The notes under the pieces were generated by a model. The model ran no database searches. It was not told where the DNA came from and was given only the letters and a program-made list of their open reading frames with translations. Shown here in pieces: positions 8,372-15,290 of a stretch of 64,000 nucleotides of DNA. Position numbers and translations under genes: made by a program. The number at the start of each line of letters is the position of its first letter. Position 1 is the stretch's first letter. The stretch is from Acidobacteria bacterium AB60 (GTDB taxonomy: Bacteria; Acidobacteriota; Terriglobia; Terriglobales; Acidobacteriaceae): contig VANK01000015.1 of NCBI GenBank assembly GCA_008682415.1, positions 62,001 to 126,000 of the forward strand. Reading direction: 5' to 3'.

Positions 8372-8824
8372 ATGAAAGACCTGTTCGATCCCGAGACCGT
8401 GGAAGAGGTGCAGGCGCGCATCTCCCGATTGCAGGCAGATACCCGGCCGTTGTGGGGCCGGATGACCTGCGCACAGGCGGTGGCGCATTGCGCCGCGGCC
8501 ATGGAGTTTGCGGTAGGCGACACGGTACCGCCGCGGATGATCGTGGGCCGCATCATCGGCAAGATCATCAAGCCGATGGTGCTGCGCGAAGACGAACCGA
8601 TGCGCCGCAATTCGCCTACGGTGAAAGGACTGGTGGTGGCCGACAGGCGGCACCTGCCGACCGAGCAGAAGCGGTTGACCGGGCTCATCAACCGGTTTGC
8701 CGTCAATGGCCCCGGAGGCTGCACCACCGAGCCGCACAGCTTCTTCGGGCCCCTGACGCCGGAGGAGTGGGCGATCCTGATGTACAAGCACCTGGACCAC
8801 CATCTGCGCCAGTTCGGGGTGTAG
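8372..8824 (+). CDS. DUF1569 (DinB-like) family protein
   Basis: 150 aa. Sequence features of DUF1569: LWGRMTCAQAVAHCAAAMEFA at about residue 35, containing the helix with the conserved His, then RRNSPTVKGLVV, FFGPLTPEEWAILMYKHLDHHLRQF at the C-terminus with clustered His. The fold is a four-helix DinB-type bundle that probably binds a metal. The function is unknown. I chose ATG 8372 because CAGGTGGG ends 3-4 bases upstream; an earlier ATG at 8339 would add 11 residues. The terminator-like hairpin just upstream suggests its own promoter. Confidence 0.75.
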   Translation: MKDLFDPETVEEVQARISRLQADTRPLWGRMTCAQAVAHCAAAMEFAVGDTVPPRMIVGRIIGKIIKPMVLREDEPMRRNSPTVKGLVVADRRHLPTEQKRLTGLINRFAVNGPGGCTTEPHSFFGPLTPEEWAILMYKHLDHHLRQFGV

Positions 8825-8878
8825 GCGCCTTCCTGGGGCTAACCGAATCAAGCCGCGCGGTTCGGCGATAATCGCGGG

Positions 8879-10342
8879 ATGATTCGAATGGTGGCGTTTC
8901 GTTGGATGGCGGGGGTGGCGCTTGCCTGCCTCGCGGGCGGGGCAGCCGGCGTCGCGAGCGCGGCTGGCGCACCGGAGCAACCACGGCAGCGGATGATCGT
9001 GCTCACCGACATTGGCGCAGAGGCCGATGACACGGAGAGCACCGTCCGGCTGTTGCTGTACACCGACGTCATCGATCTCAAAGGGCTGGTAGCGACCACC
9101 TCCACATGGAAGCGGACGTCCGTCTCGCCTGATCTGATCCGCGGCGTGATCGATGCCTATGGCAAGGTTTACGCCAACCTGGTAAAGCACGATCCCGCCT
9201 ATCCCTCGCAGCAGACGCTGGAATCGCTGGTGAAGCAGGGTCGGCCAGAGTACGGCATGAGCGGCGTTGGCCCCGGCAAAGACTCGGAGGGATCGAACTG
9301 GATCCTCCGCAACCTGGAGGAGGACGACAATCGCCCGCTGTGGATCACGGTGTGGGGCGGCGTGAACACGCTGGCCCAGGCGCTCTACACGCTGCGCGCG
9401 AGCAAGCCTGCAGCGGAGGTGGAGCGGCTAGTAGCCAAGCTCAGGGTCTACACCATCTCCGATCAGGACGACAGCGGCGCGTGGATCCGCAAAAGCTTCC
9501 CCAGCTTGTTCTATATCGTCACGCCGGGCGCCGACTACGCGGCGGCCACGTGGACGGGCATCAACGTGGTGGTGCCCGGGATCGACAACACGAGCATCAG
9601 CAACAAGTGGCTGGCGGAGAACATACAGCAGGGGCACGGCCCGCTGGGCGCCGTTTATCCGGACGTGGCGTATGGGATGGAGGGCGATACGCCTTCCTGG
9701 CTCAGTCTGATTCCCAACGGGCTGAGCGATCCCGAGCACCCCGACTGGGGCGGCTGGGGGGGACGTTACGAGTTGGCCAAGCCGGAGGGGCCGGTGGGCG
9801 ACCCAGGCAAGTACCTGGGCGGTATCCCGGTGAAACCGGAGACGCGCCCGATCTGGACCAATGCGTCCGACGAAGTTGCGCTGCCGATGCGTAGCGAGTT
9901 TGGGCAGGCGACCCGCCCGGCCGCGGAGCCGGTCCGCGACGTGAAGGCGACGATCTGGCGGTGGCGGGATGACTTTCAGAATGACTTTGCCGCCCACATG
10001 AACTGGACGACACACGCCTACGCGGAGGCGAACCATCCACCGCAACCCATCCTGGACCAACCCGCGGCGTTCACGGTCCGTTCCGGCGAGCACTTCCGGC
10101 TCGCGGCGCACGCGACCGACCCCGACGGGGACAGCGTGAGCTTCTTCTGGTTCCAGTATCCGGAGGCAGGAACATACAAGAGCCGGATTCCCTTCGTGGT
10201 GGCGCAGAACTTGTCGCAGGTGGAGCTGATTGCGCCGAAGGTAGAGAAGCCTCAGACCGCGCACTTCATCCTGCGGGTCACGGACAAGGGCACGCCTCCG
10301 CTCTCGCGATACCAGCGGATCGTGGTCACCATCACGCCTTAA
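8879..10342 (+). CDS. secreted DUF1593 protein (nucleoside-hydrolase-like) with C-terminal Ig-like domain
   Basis: 487 aa with a signal peptide (residues 1-29, AGVASAAGA). The mature N-terminus MIVLTDIGAEADDTESTVRL has the Asp cluster of nucleoside-hydrolase-like folds. WITVWGGVNTLAQAL and GSNWILRNLEEDDNRPLW are typical of DUF1593 (the Sde182 family often linked with polysaccharide degradation). The last ~100 residues (HPPQPILDQPAAFTVRSGE onward, with ATDPDGDSVSFFW) form a cadherin/Ig-like beta-sandwich. Activity is probably hydrolytic and extracytoplasmic; the substrate is unknown. The neighbours give no pathway. Confidence 0.8.
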   Translation: MIRMVAFRWMAGVALACLAGGAAGVASAAGAPEQPRQRMIVLTDIGAEADDTESTVRLLLYTDVIDLKGLVATTSTWKRTSVSPDLIRGVIDAYGKVYANLVKHDPAYPSQQTLESLVKQGRPEYGMSGVGPGKDSEGSNWILRNLEEDDNRPLWITVWGGVNTLAQALYTLRASKPAAEVERLVAKLRVYTISDQDDSGAWIRKSFPSLFYIVTPGADYAAATWTGINVVVPGIDNTSISNKWLAENIQQGHGPLGAVYPDVAYGMEGDTPSWLSLIPNGLSDPEHPDWGGWGGRYELAKPEGPVGDPGKYLGGIPVKPETRPIWTNASDEVALPMRSEFGQATRPAAEPVRDVKATIWRWRDDFQNDFAAHMNWTTHAYAEANHPPQPILDQPAAFTVRSGEHFRLAAHATDPDGDSVSFFWFQYPEAGTYKSRIPFVVAQNLSQVELIAPKVEKPQTAHFILRVTDKGTPPLSRYQRIVVTITP

Positions 10343-10353
10343 GGGGCAGGCCG

Positions 10354-10411
10354 CTGCGCCTCGGCCGCTGTTTGGGCCTGCGCCTCGGGCGCTGTTTGGG
10401 GCTGCGTCTCG
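10354..10411. repeat. 24-bp tandem repeat, about 2.4 copies
   Basis: The unit CTGCGCCTCGGCCGCTGTTT plus GGGC (24 bp) starts at 10354, again at 10378 with two changes, and partially at 10402. It sits between the DUF1593 gene and the guanylyltransferase gene. It has no open frame of its own. Confidence 0.8.
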
Positions 10412-10530
10412 CCTGACGGGACTGGCCGAGGCTTATCTGCAACCTTGGCCGGGCAGGGCCGGGTTTTGCCCTGGATTTGTGGCGGGTCTCCTATTCAAAG
10501 GCTGTCCCCATCGGGTAGGATGACTTTTCC

Positions 10531-11649
10531 ATGTCGAAGCGCATTGATTTTCGTCCTGTGATTCTGGCCGGCGGCAGCGGCACCCGGTTCTGGCCGCGCT
10601 CGCGTCGCGCGCGCGCCAAGCAGGTTCTCGCCCTGGATGGCGAGCGGTCGATGATTCAGCAGACGGTGGAGCGTCTGAAGCCGCTGGGCAAGGTGGGCGA
10701 CACCTGGGTGATCACGAACGAATTCCTGGCGCACGAGATTGCGGAGCAGCTCAAGGGAGTGCCGGCCGGGCAGATCGTCTCCGAGCCGTGTGCGCGCAAT
10801 ACCGCGCCTGCCTGCGGGCTGGCGGCGTTCCTGATCGAGCGCGACAATCCCGAGGCGGTCCTGGGCGTCTTCCCCTCCGACCACGTGATCGCCGACGAGC
10901 CGCGTTTTCTGAAGGCACTGCAGAAGGGAATCAGCACGGCGGCTTCGGGCGAGAATATCGTGGTGCTGGGCATCGAGCCCACGCGGCCGGAGACGGGTTA
11001 CGGGTACATCGAAACGGGCGAGCTGACTCCCGAGGGCTCCGCGCTGCACGTCCGGCGCTTCACCGAGAAACCCAATCTGATGCGGGCCGAAGAGTTTCTG
11101 GCGGCGGGAAACTACTACTGGAACTCCGGGATGTTTCTGTGGTCCGCCCGGACGCTAGCGAATGCCGTGCGCGAGCACCTGCCGGAGACCGCGCCGCACC
11201 TGGAGAAGATCGCGGCTGCCTTTGGAACCCCCGAGTTCAACCAGGTGTTCCACGAGTACTATTCCAAGTGCGAAAACATCTCGGTGGACTACGCGGTGCT
11301 GGAACCGCGGTCGGCCAAGGGAGAGCACTCCTCGAATCTTTACTGCCTCCCCGCGGAGTTCGCCTGGAACGACCTGGGCTCCTGGGCCTCGCTCTACGAG
11401 TACCAGTTGGAGACGCGTCTGCGCGGCGACGGCGACAGCAACGTGGCCGAGACTGAAGGCCATCTGGCGCTCGACGCGGGGAACAACTACGTCTACAGTC
11501 CAAAGAAGTTTGTCGCGCTGGTGGGCGTGCATGACCTGGTGGTGGTGGATTCCGAGGACGCGCTGCTGATCGCCAAAAGAGACAGTTCGCAGGACGTGGG
11601 TAAGGTGGTCAAGGAGCTTACCGCCTCGGGCCGGACGGACCTGATCTAG
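10531..11649 (+). CDS. manC: mannose-1-phosphate guanylyltransferase
   Basis: 372 aa; makes GDP-mannose from mannose-1-phosphate and GTP for glycan synthesis. The nucleotidyltransferase signature FRPVILAGGSGTRFWPRSRR is at the N-terminus. FPSDHVIAD, the FTEKPN loop and NYYWNSGMFLW are further markers. ISVDYAVLE and FAWNDLGSWASLYEY are typical of the GMP domain. It ends with a short left-handed beta-helix region and lacks the C-terminal phosphomannose isomerase domain of the bifunctional enzyme. The ATG has TAGGA about 10 bases upstream. It is isolated, with no glycan cluster adjacent. Confidence 0.9.
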   Translation: MSKRIDFRPVILAGGSGTRFWPRSRRARAKQVLALDGERSMIQQTVERLKPLGKVGDTWVITNEFLAHEIAEQLKGVPAGQIVSEPCARNTAPACGLAAFLIERDNPEAVLGVFPSDHVIADEPRFLKALQKGISTAASGENIVVLGIEPTRPETGYGYIETGELTPEGSALHVRRFTEKPNLMRAEEFLAAGNYYWNSGMFLWSARTLANAVREHLPETAPHLEKIAAAFGTPEFNQVFHEYYSKCENISVDYAVLEPRSAKGEHSSNLYCLPAEFAWNDLGSWASLYEYQLETRLRGDGDSNVAETEGHLALDAGNNYVYSPKKFVALVGVHDLVVVDSEDALLIAKRDSSQDVGKVVKELTASGRTDLI

Positions 11650-11755
11650 AAACTCCGACCCCGAACGGACGCGATTGTGCGTGAGTTTGCTCCACGTCAA
11701 GCCAACGTGGTCGACAAAGTGACAGGCTCAGAGCGGAACATTTGAGGAGTTGCGC

Positions 11756-11977
11756 GTGAGGTTGGCAAAGCAGGGCCTGATCGCAGGAATCGCCGTATTG
11801 ATGCTGAGCGGGAATCTCAGCCTGAGCGCCTTTGCGTGGGGACACAAGCACCGCGCGCTTCCCAAGGCCCACAGCCACACGCACTATAAGACGGGCCCGT
11901 ACGCGGACCTGCTCGGCGGCCCCAACAAGGCTCCGAAAAAGCAGAAGGTTCAGAAACACTCCCACTGGAATCGCTAG
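11756..11977 (+). CDS. small secreted His/Lys-rich protein of unknown function
   Basis: 73 aa starting at GTG 11756 with TGAGGAG 6 bases upstream (an alternative TTG at 11750 would overlap the ribosome site). Residues 1-28 are a good signal peptide ending SLSAFA. The mature part of ~45 residues is basic and His-rich (WGHKHRALPKAHSHTHYKTG) and ends KHSHWNR. The His pattern suggests metal binding or a surface role, but this is inference; no family is recognised. It stands alone between manC and the DinB gene. Confidence 0.6.
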   Translation: MRLAKQGLIAGIAVLMLSGNLSLSAFAWGHKHRALPKAHSHTHYKTGPYADLLGGPNKAPKKQKVQKHSHWNR

Positions 11978-12076
11978 AGTCCCGCCCTGAGCGCTCGAGT
12001 TCGGCTTCGCTCTGGCAAGTCGGGCCCAATGCTACCATCCCCTTGATCCGGCAACAACGGACGAGGAGATGCCCTA

Positions 12077-12559
12077 ATGCTCGAGTACATCCGTTCCCTG
12101 TTCCGCCACCAGGCCTGGGCCGATGACGAACTGCTCAAGGCGGTCACGGCCTGCGAACCGGCGCGAACCGACGCCGCGATGCTGCATGCGCTTCATCACA
12201 TGGCGACTGTCCAGCTCTTCCTGCTGAGCCGGCTCAAAGAAGAGATATTCGACATGGCGCGGTTCAAGGAGCAGCCGGCCTTCGAGGTGTTGCTGGAACG
12301 CTTCCGCGAGGCCCACGAGGCGCAAGAGGTCTATTTGCAGGCGATCACCGAGGCCGACTTGCAGCGCGCGTTTGCGATGCCGTTTTTCAAGGCCGACTTC
12401 ACCTTGCTGGAAGGCATGACGCAGATCATTCTGCACAGCCAGAATCACCGCGGGCAGTGCCTGACGCGCCTGCGCGAACTGGGGGCCAAGCCGCCGACGC
12501 TGGACTACATTCTTTGGGTGCGGGATGCCCAGGCGCGGCCGGCCGGGGTGCCGGGTTGA
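12077..12559 (+). CDS. DinB family protein
   Basis: 160 aa four-helix-bundle protein of the DinB/YfiT superfamily. The first helix MLEYIRSLFRHQAWADDELL is typical. The conserved metal-type His are seen in LHALHHMATVQL (about residue 43) and ILHSQNHRGQCLTRLRELG (about residues 121-132). ACGAGGAGATG lies upstream of the ATG. The superfamily includes thiol-dependent enzymes and damage-induced proteins of unknown role, so the specific function is unknown. An 11-bp GC hairpin (12543-12553 with 12562-12572) overlaps the stop codon but has no T-tract. Confidence 0.8.
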   Translation: MLEYIRSLFRHQAWADDELLKAVTACEPARTDAAMLHALHHMATVQLFLLSRLKEEIFDMARFKEQPAFEVLLERFREAHEAQEVYLQAITEADLQRAFAMPFFKADFTLLEGMTQIILHSQNHRGQCLTRLRELGAKPPTLDYILWVRDAQARPAGVPG

Positions 12560-12596
12560 TGCGGCACCCCGGGGCGGCGTCCAGCGAAATGGCGTG

Positions 12597-12626
12597 CAAA
12601 AACACGAGGAGCCGTTTGGCTCCTCG
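12597..12626 (-). terminator. intrinsic terminator for the radical SAM gene
   Basis: A perfect 9-bp stem CGAGGAGCC/GGCTCCTCG (12605-12613 with 12618-12626) has a four-base loop. On the minus strand the hairpin is followed by TGTTTTTGC. It is located ~100 bp after the stop of the minus-strand radical SAM gene and works only in that direction. Confidence 0.8.
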
Positions 12627-12729
12627 ATGGTAAGACCTTACGCGGGAGGTGTTTCGTTCGCCTCACTCGCAAAGGCAGACTAACAGCCGGCCCGGGCCGC
12701 TCCGAATCCCACGCAGGGGGGAGTGCGGA

Positions 12730-13956
12730 TCACTGGAGTGTCACCAACGGCGCGGCGGCTTCAGGCTGGCAGAGTGCGGCCGGCTCGCCCTCAGGGCGAG
12801 GTTGCCAGTTGCGCGGCTGGTAGATGCAACAAGGCTCCTGGGCGAGCGGGTCGCCGGTGAGCGCGTAAGCGCGGGCGCGGGATCCGCCACAGATCTCCTT
12901 GTATTCGCAGGCGCCGCACTTGCCTTCGAGCTGAGAGGTGTCGCGCAGGGCTTTGAAGATAGGAGCCTCGCGGTAGATCTCGGCCAGGGGGGTTTCGCGG
13001 ATGTTGCCCGCGTGGAGGGGCAGGAATCCGCTGGGATAGACGTTGCCCACATGGGAGATGAACATGAAGCCCTTGCCGTCATTGACGCGGCGGGTGGCCC
13101 ACCCGTGGGCGCGGGTTTGGGGGTCGGCCTGCGGGGCGCCGGGCTCGTACTCCTGCAACGCCGCGGGATGGCCCGCGGGGTGGCCCTGGCCCATCCTGCG
13201 CTCCTGCAGGTTGTGCTGCAGGAGGTAACGGCGATAGTGCATGGCCTCGGTGGTCTTGATCTGGAAGCTGACGCGGTGGGAGAGCTCGTAGATCTTCCCG
13301 AAGACCTGCTCGAACTCTTCTCCGGAAAGGAGATCGGCGAGCTGACCCCGGCCTACCGGGACCAGGAAGAAGACGTTCCACATGACAATCGCGAGCTTCT
13401 CGAAGAGATTGCAGAGGTTGTCGAGGTCGTGAGCGTTGTGGCGGCTGATGGTGGTGTGGACCTGGATGGGCAGGCCTGCCTCATTGGCCCACTCCACCGC
13501 CTGGATGGTCCGGGCGAAGGCGCCCGGCAGCCCCCGGAACCTGTCGTGGATCTCGGGGCATGAGCCGTCGAGGGAGATGCCGAGGCGGACGACGCCAGCC
13601 TCCTTCATCTGAAAGATGGCCTCCCGGGTGAGCAGGGGGGTGGCGCTGGGAGTGACGGCTACCTTGACCCCCTTCTCGGCGGAGTAGCGGACCAGTTCAA
13701 ACAGGTCGGGGCGCTTCAGGGGATCGCCCCCGGTAAAGACGAAGATGGGGATGTGCATGGCGGCGATCTGATCGATCACTGCCTTGCCCTCTTCGGTCGT
13801 GAGCTGATCGGGGTGGGCAATGGGCTGGGCGGCGGCACGGCAGTGCTTGCAGGCCAGGTCACAGGACTGGGTGACCTCCCAGATGGCCAGAAAAGGCGCG
13901 TCGTCGTAGTTAAGTCCGCCGCGGGCGGGGATGTGATGCATGGGCTGCTGCTGCAT
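12730..13956 (-). CDS. radical SAM/SPASM protein (TIGR04053-like)
   Basis: 408 aa. The radical SAM cluster motif is CDLACKHC (CxxxCxxC) at about residue 32, followed by FTGGDPLKRPDLFELV (SAM-binding GGD) and LGISLDGSCPEIHDRFRG. A C-terminal SPASM domain has CGACEYKEICGGSRARAYA and a final CCIYQP, predicting auxiliary Fe-S clusters. The order and spacing resemble the TIGR04053/AhbD-like group, some of whose relatives act in haem or peptide maturation; the substrate here is unknown. GAGGAGG precedes the ATG. It is divergent from the universal stress gene, with a Crp/Fnr-like dyad centred ~90 bp upstream. Confidence 0.85.
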   Translation of the reverse strand: MQQQPMHHIPARGGLNYDDAPFLAIWEVTQSCDLACKHCRAAAQPIAHPDQLTTEEGKAVIDQIAAMHIPIFVFTGGDPLKRPDLFELVRYSAEKGVKVAVTPSATPLLTREAIFQMKEAGVVRLGISLDGSCPEIHDRFRGLPGAFARTIQAVEWANEAGLPIQVHTTISRHNAHDLDNLCNLFEKLAIVMWNVFFLVPVGRGQLADLLSGEEFEQVFGKIYELSHRVSFQIKTTEAMHYRRYLLQHNLQERRMGQGHPAGHPAALQEYEPGAPQADPQTRAHGWATRRVNDGKGFMFISHVGNVYPSGFLPLHAGNIRETPLAEIYREAPIFKALRDTSQLEGKCGACEYKEICGGSRARAYALTGDPLAQEPCCIYQPRNWQPRPEGEPAALCQPEAAAPLVTLQ

Positions 13957-14038
13957 GGGGCCTCCTCAAGGAAGGGGCGCTGGGAAGGAAAGTCGTCCGG
14001 TTCCGTCTCTAGAAAAGCAGGGTTTGAGCGGTCCGGGC

Positions 14039-14054
14039 TGTGACTAGGATCACG
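14039..14054. promoter_or_regulatory. Crp/Fnr-type dyad, site 1 (radical SAM side)
   Basis: TGTGACTAGGATCACG: TGTGA-N6-TCACG, one base from the canonical Crp-type palindrome. Its centre is 90 bp upstream of the radical SAM start codon. It shares 12 of 16 bases with site 2 at 14165-14180. Confidence 0.6.
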
Positions 14055-14164
14055 TTTTCGGACCGGTACCTTGGTTTTTCGATTGTTTGGAAGTTTTTAC
14101 TGGACAAGCAACAGTTCCGTGTGAAGATGCTTCCAACGTGAGTTGAACCTTGATTCAGCGTACG

Positions 14165-14180
14165 TGTGATCTGGATTACG
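14165..14180. promoter_or_regulatory. Crp/Fnr-type dyad, site 2 (universal stress protein side)
   Basis: TGTGATCTGGATTACG is an imperfect dyad. Its centre is 86 bp upstream of the universal stress protein ATG and 126 bp (12 helical turns) from site 1. The rest of the 302-bp divergent region contains no gene; I see no convincing -10 box for either direction. Confidence 0.55.
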
Positions 14181-14258
14181 CGCCGACGTGATCGGCGACA
14201 CAGTCAGCCCATCGCCTGCGTGGCAAGATGAACAATCCGCAAGCCAGGAGGTTTCCCT

Positions 14259-15218
14259 ATGGCCCTCGCCTTGAAGCCGGAGTGGAGCACACCCCGGACG
14301 ATCCTGTTTGCTTCGGAAGTTCCCGCGAATGAGAAGGCCTTCTCCTACGCCCTGGCGCAGGCGGTGGAGTTCGGCGCGCAGCTGATCCTGTTTCATGCCT
14401 ATGACACGCTGGTGGTCTCTGCTTCTGAGACCTCGGGGATTCGATATTACGACTACGCCGCGGCCGCGCGCGGCGAGATGCAACATCTGGAGCCGCTGGC
14501 GCAGCGCGCGCGGGCGGCGGGGGTGGATTGCGAGATCGTGGTGCGGCCCGGATTACCGGCCGATCAGATCCTGGTGCTGACCCATGAACGGAAGATCGAC
14601 CGCATCGTGATGGGAACCCATTCGCCCGGGCCAATCGGGAAGCTCCTGGTGGGCTCCGTGGCGGAGGCGGTGCTGCGCACCTCCACCGTGCCGGTGCTCA
14701 TCGTCGGTCCCGACGTGGTGGACGGCAGCTACCGCAACTTTGCCACCAGCACGATTCTGTGTGCGGTGAGCATGTTGGACACCAGTGTCGTGGTGGCGAC
14801 CTACGCGGCCGTGCTGGCCTACCGGCACAATGCGCGACTCATCCTGCAGCATGTCATCAAGCCGCAGGAGCGCAGCCAGGTGCTGGCCGGGCGCACCATC
14901 GACCAGATTGAGGGAGACCTGATCTCCCTGATACCCGTGGAGCTGCAGAACAAGGTCGACGTGCAGGCAATCGTGGTTCCCGGCGATCCGACGGAGGAGC
15001 TGCTCTACCAGGCGCGGGCGCAGCAGGCCGACCTGGTGGTGCTCGGGGCGCACGGGGCATCCGCGTTCGCAGCCATCACCCGGCACGGGGTGGTGTACAA
15101 GGTGCTGGCCCACTCCCAATGTCCGGTGATGACGCTCTCCCCGGCGGTGCTGGCCATGTCGGGCGCAACCGGCGACCGCGTCTCCAACGTCGAGACGTTC
15201 CTCGCGGGCGTGTTTTAG
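14259..15218 (+). CDS. universal stress protein, two tandem UspA domains
   Basis: 319 aa with two Usp domains (about 1-150 and 160-290). Domain 1 starts RTILFASEVPANEKAFSYAL and has the ATP-binding pattern G-x2-G-x9-G-S in GTHSPGPIGKLLVGSVAEAV, ending VPVLIVGP. Domain 2 has a weaker version, LGAHGASAFAAITRHGVVYK, where the glycine pattern is altered, so only domain 1 may bind ATP. AGGAGG lies 7 bases before the ATG. It is divergent from the radical SAM gene and shares a matching Crp/Fnr-like site, which suggests joint control by oxygen or energy state (inference). Confidence 0.9.
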   Translation: MALALKPEWSTPRTILFASEVPANEKAFSYALAQAVEFGAQLILFHAYDTLVVSASETSGIRYYDYAAAARGEMQHLEPLAQRARAAGVDCEIVVRPGLPADQILVLTHERKIDRIVMGTHSPGPIGKLLVGSVAEAVLRTSTVPVLIVGPDVVDGSYRNFATSTILCAVSMLDTSVVVATYAAVLAYRHNARLILQHVIKPQERSQVLAGRTIDQIEGDLISLIPVELQNKVDVQAIVVPGDPTEELLYQARAQQADLVVLGAHGASAFAAITRHGVVYKVLAHSQCPVMTLSPAVLAMSGATGDRVSNVETFLAGVF

Positions 15219-15222
15219 GACA

Positions 15223-15250
15223 AGTGTTCAGTAATCAGTGATCAGTGAAC
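15223..15250. repeat. CAGTGATC-type repeat unit
   Basis: GTTCAGTAATCAGTGATCAG plus TGAAC forms an imperfect palindrome of the same type as the repeats at 973-1080. It lies between the convergent stress and CRTAC1 genes. Confidence 0.6.
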
Positions 15251-15252
15251 AG

Positions 15253-15290
15253 AAACGGCGGGGGCTTCGGCCATCCGCCGTTTTCATTTG
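15253..15290 (+). terminator. terminator between convergent genes
   Basis: AAACGGCGG (15253-15261) pairs with CCGCCGTTT (15275-15283), then TTCATTT on the plus strand. It lies 35 bp after the universal stress gene and overlaps the end of the convergent CRTAC1 gene. Confidence 0.7.
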
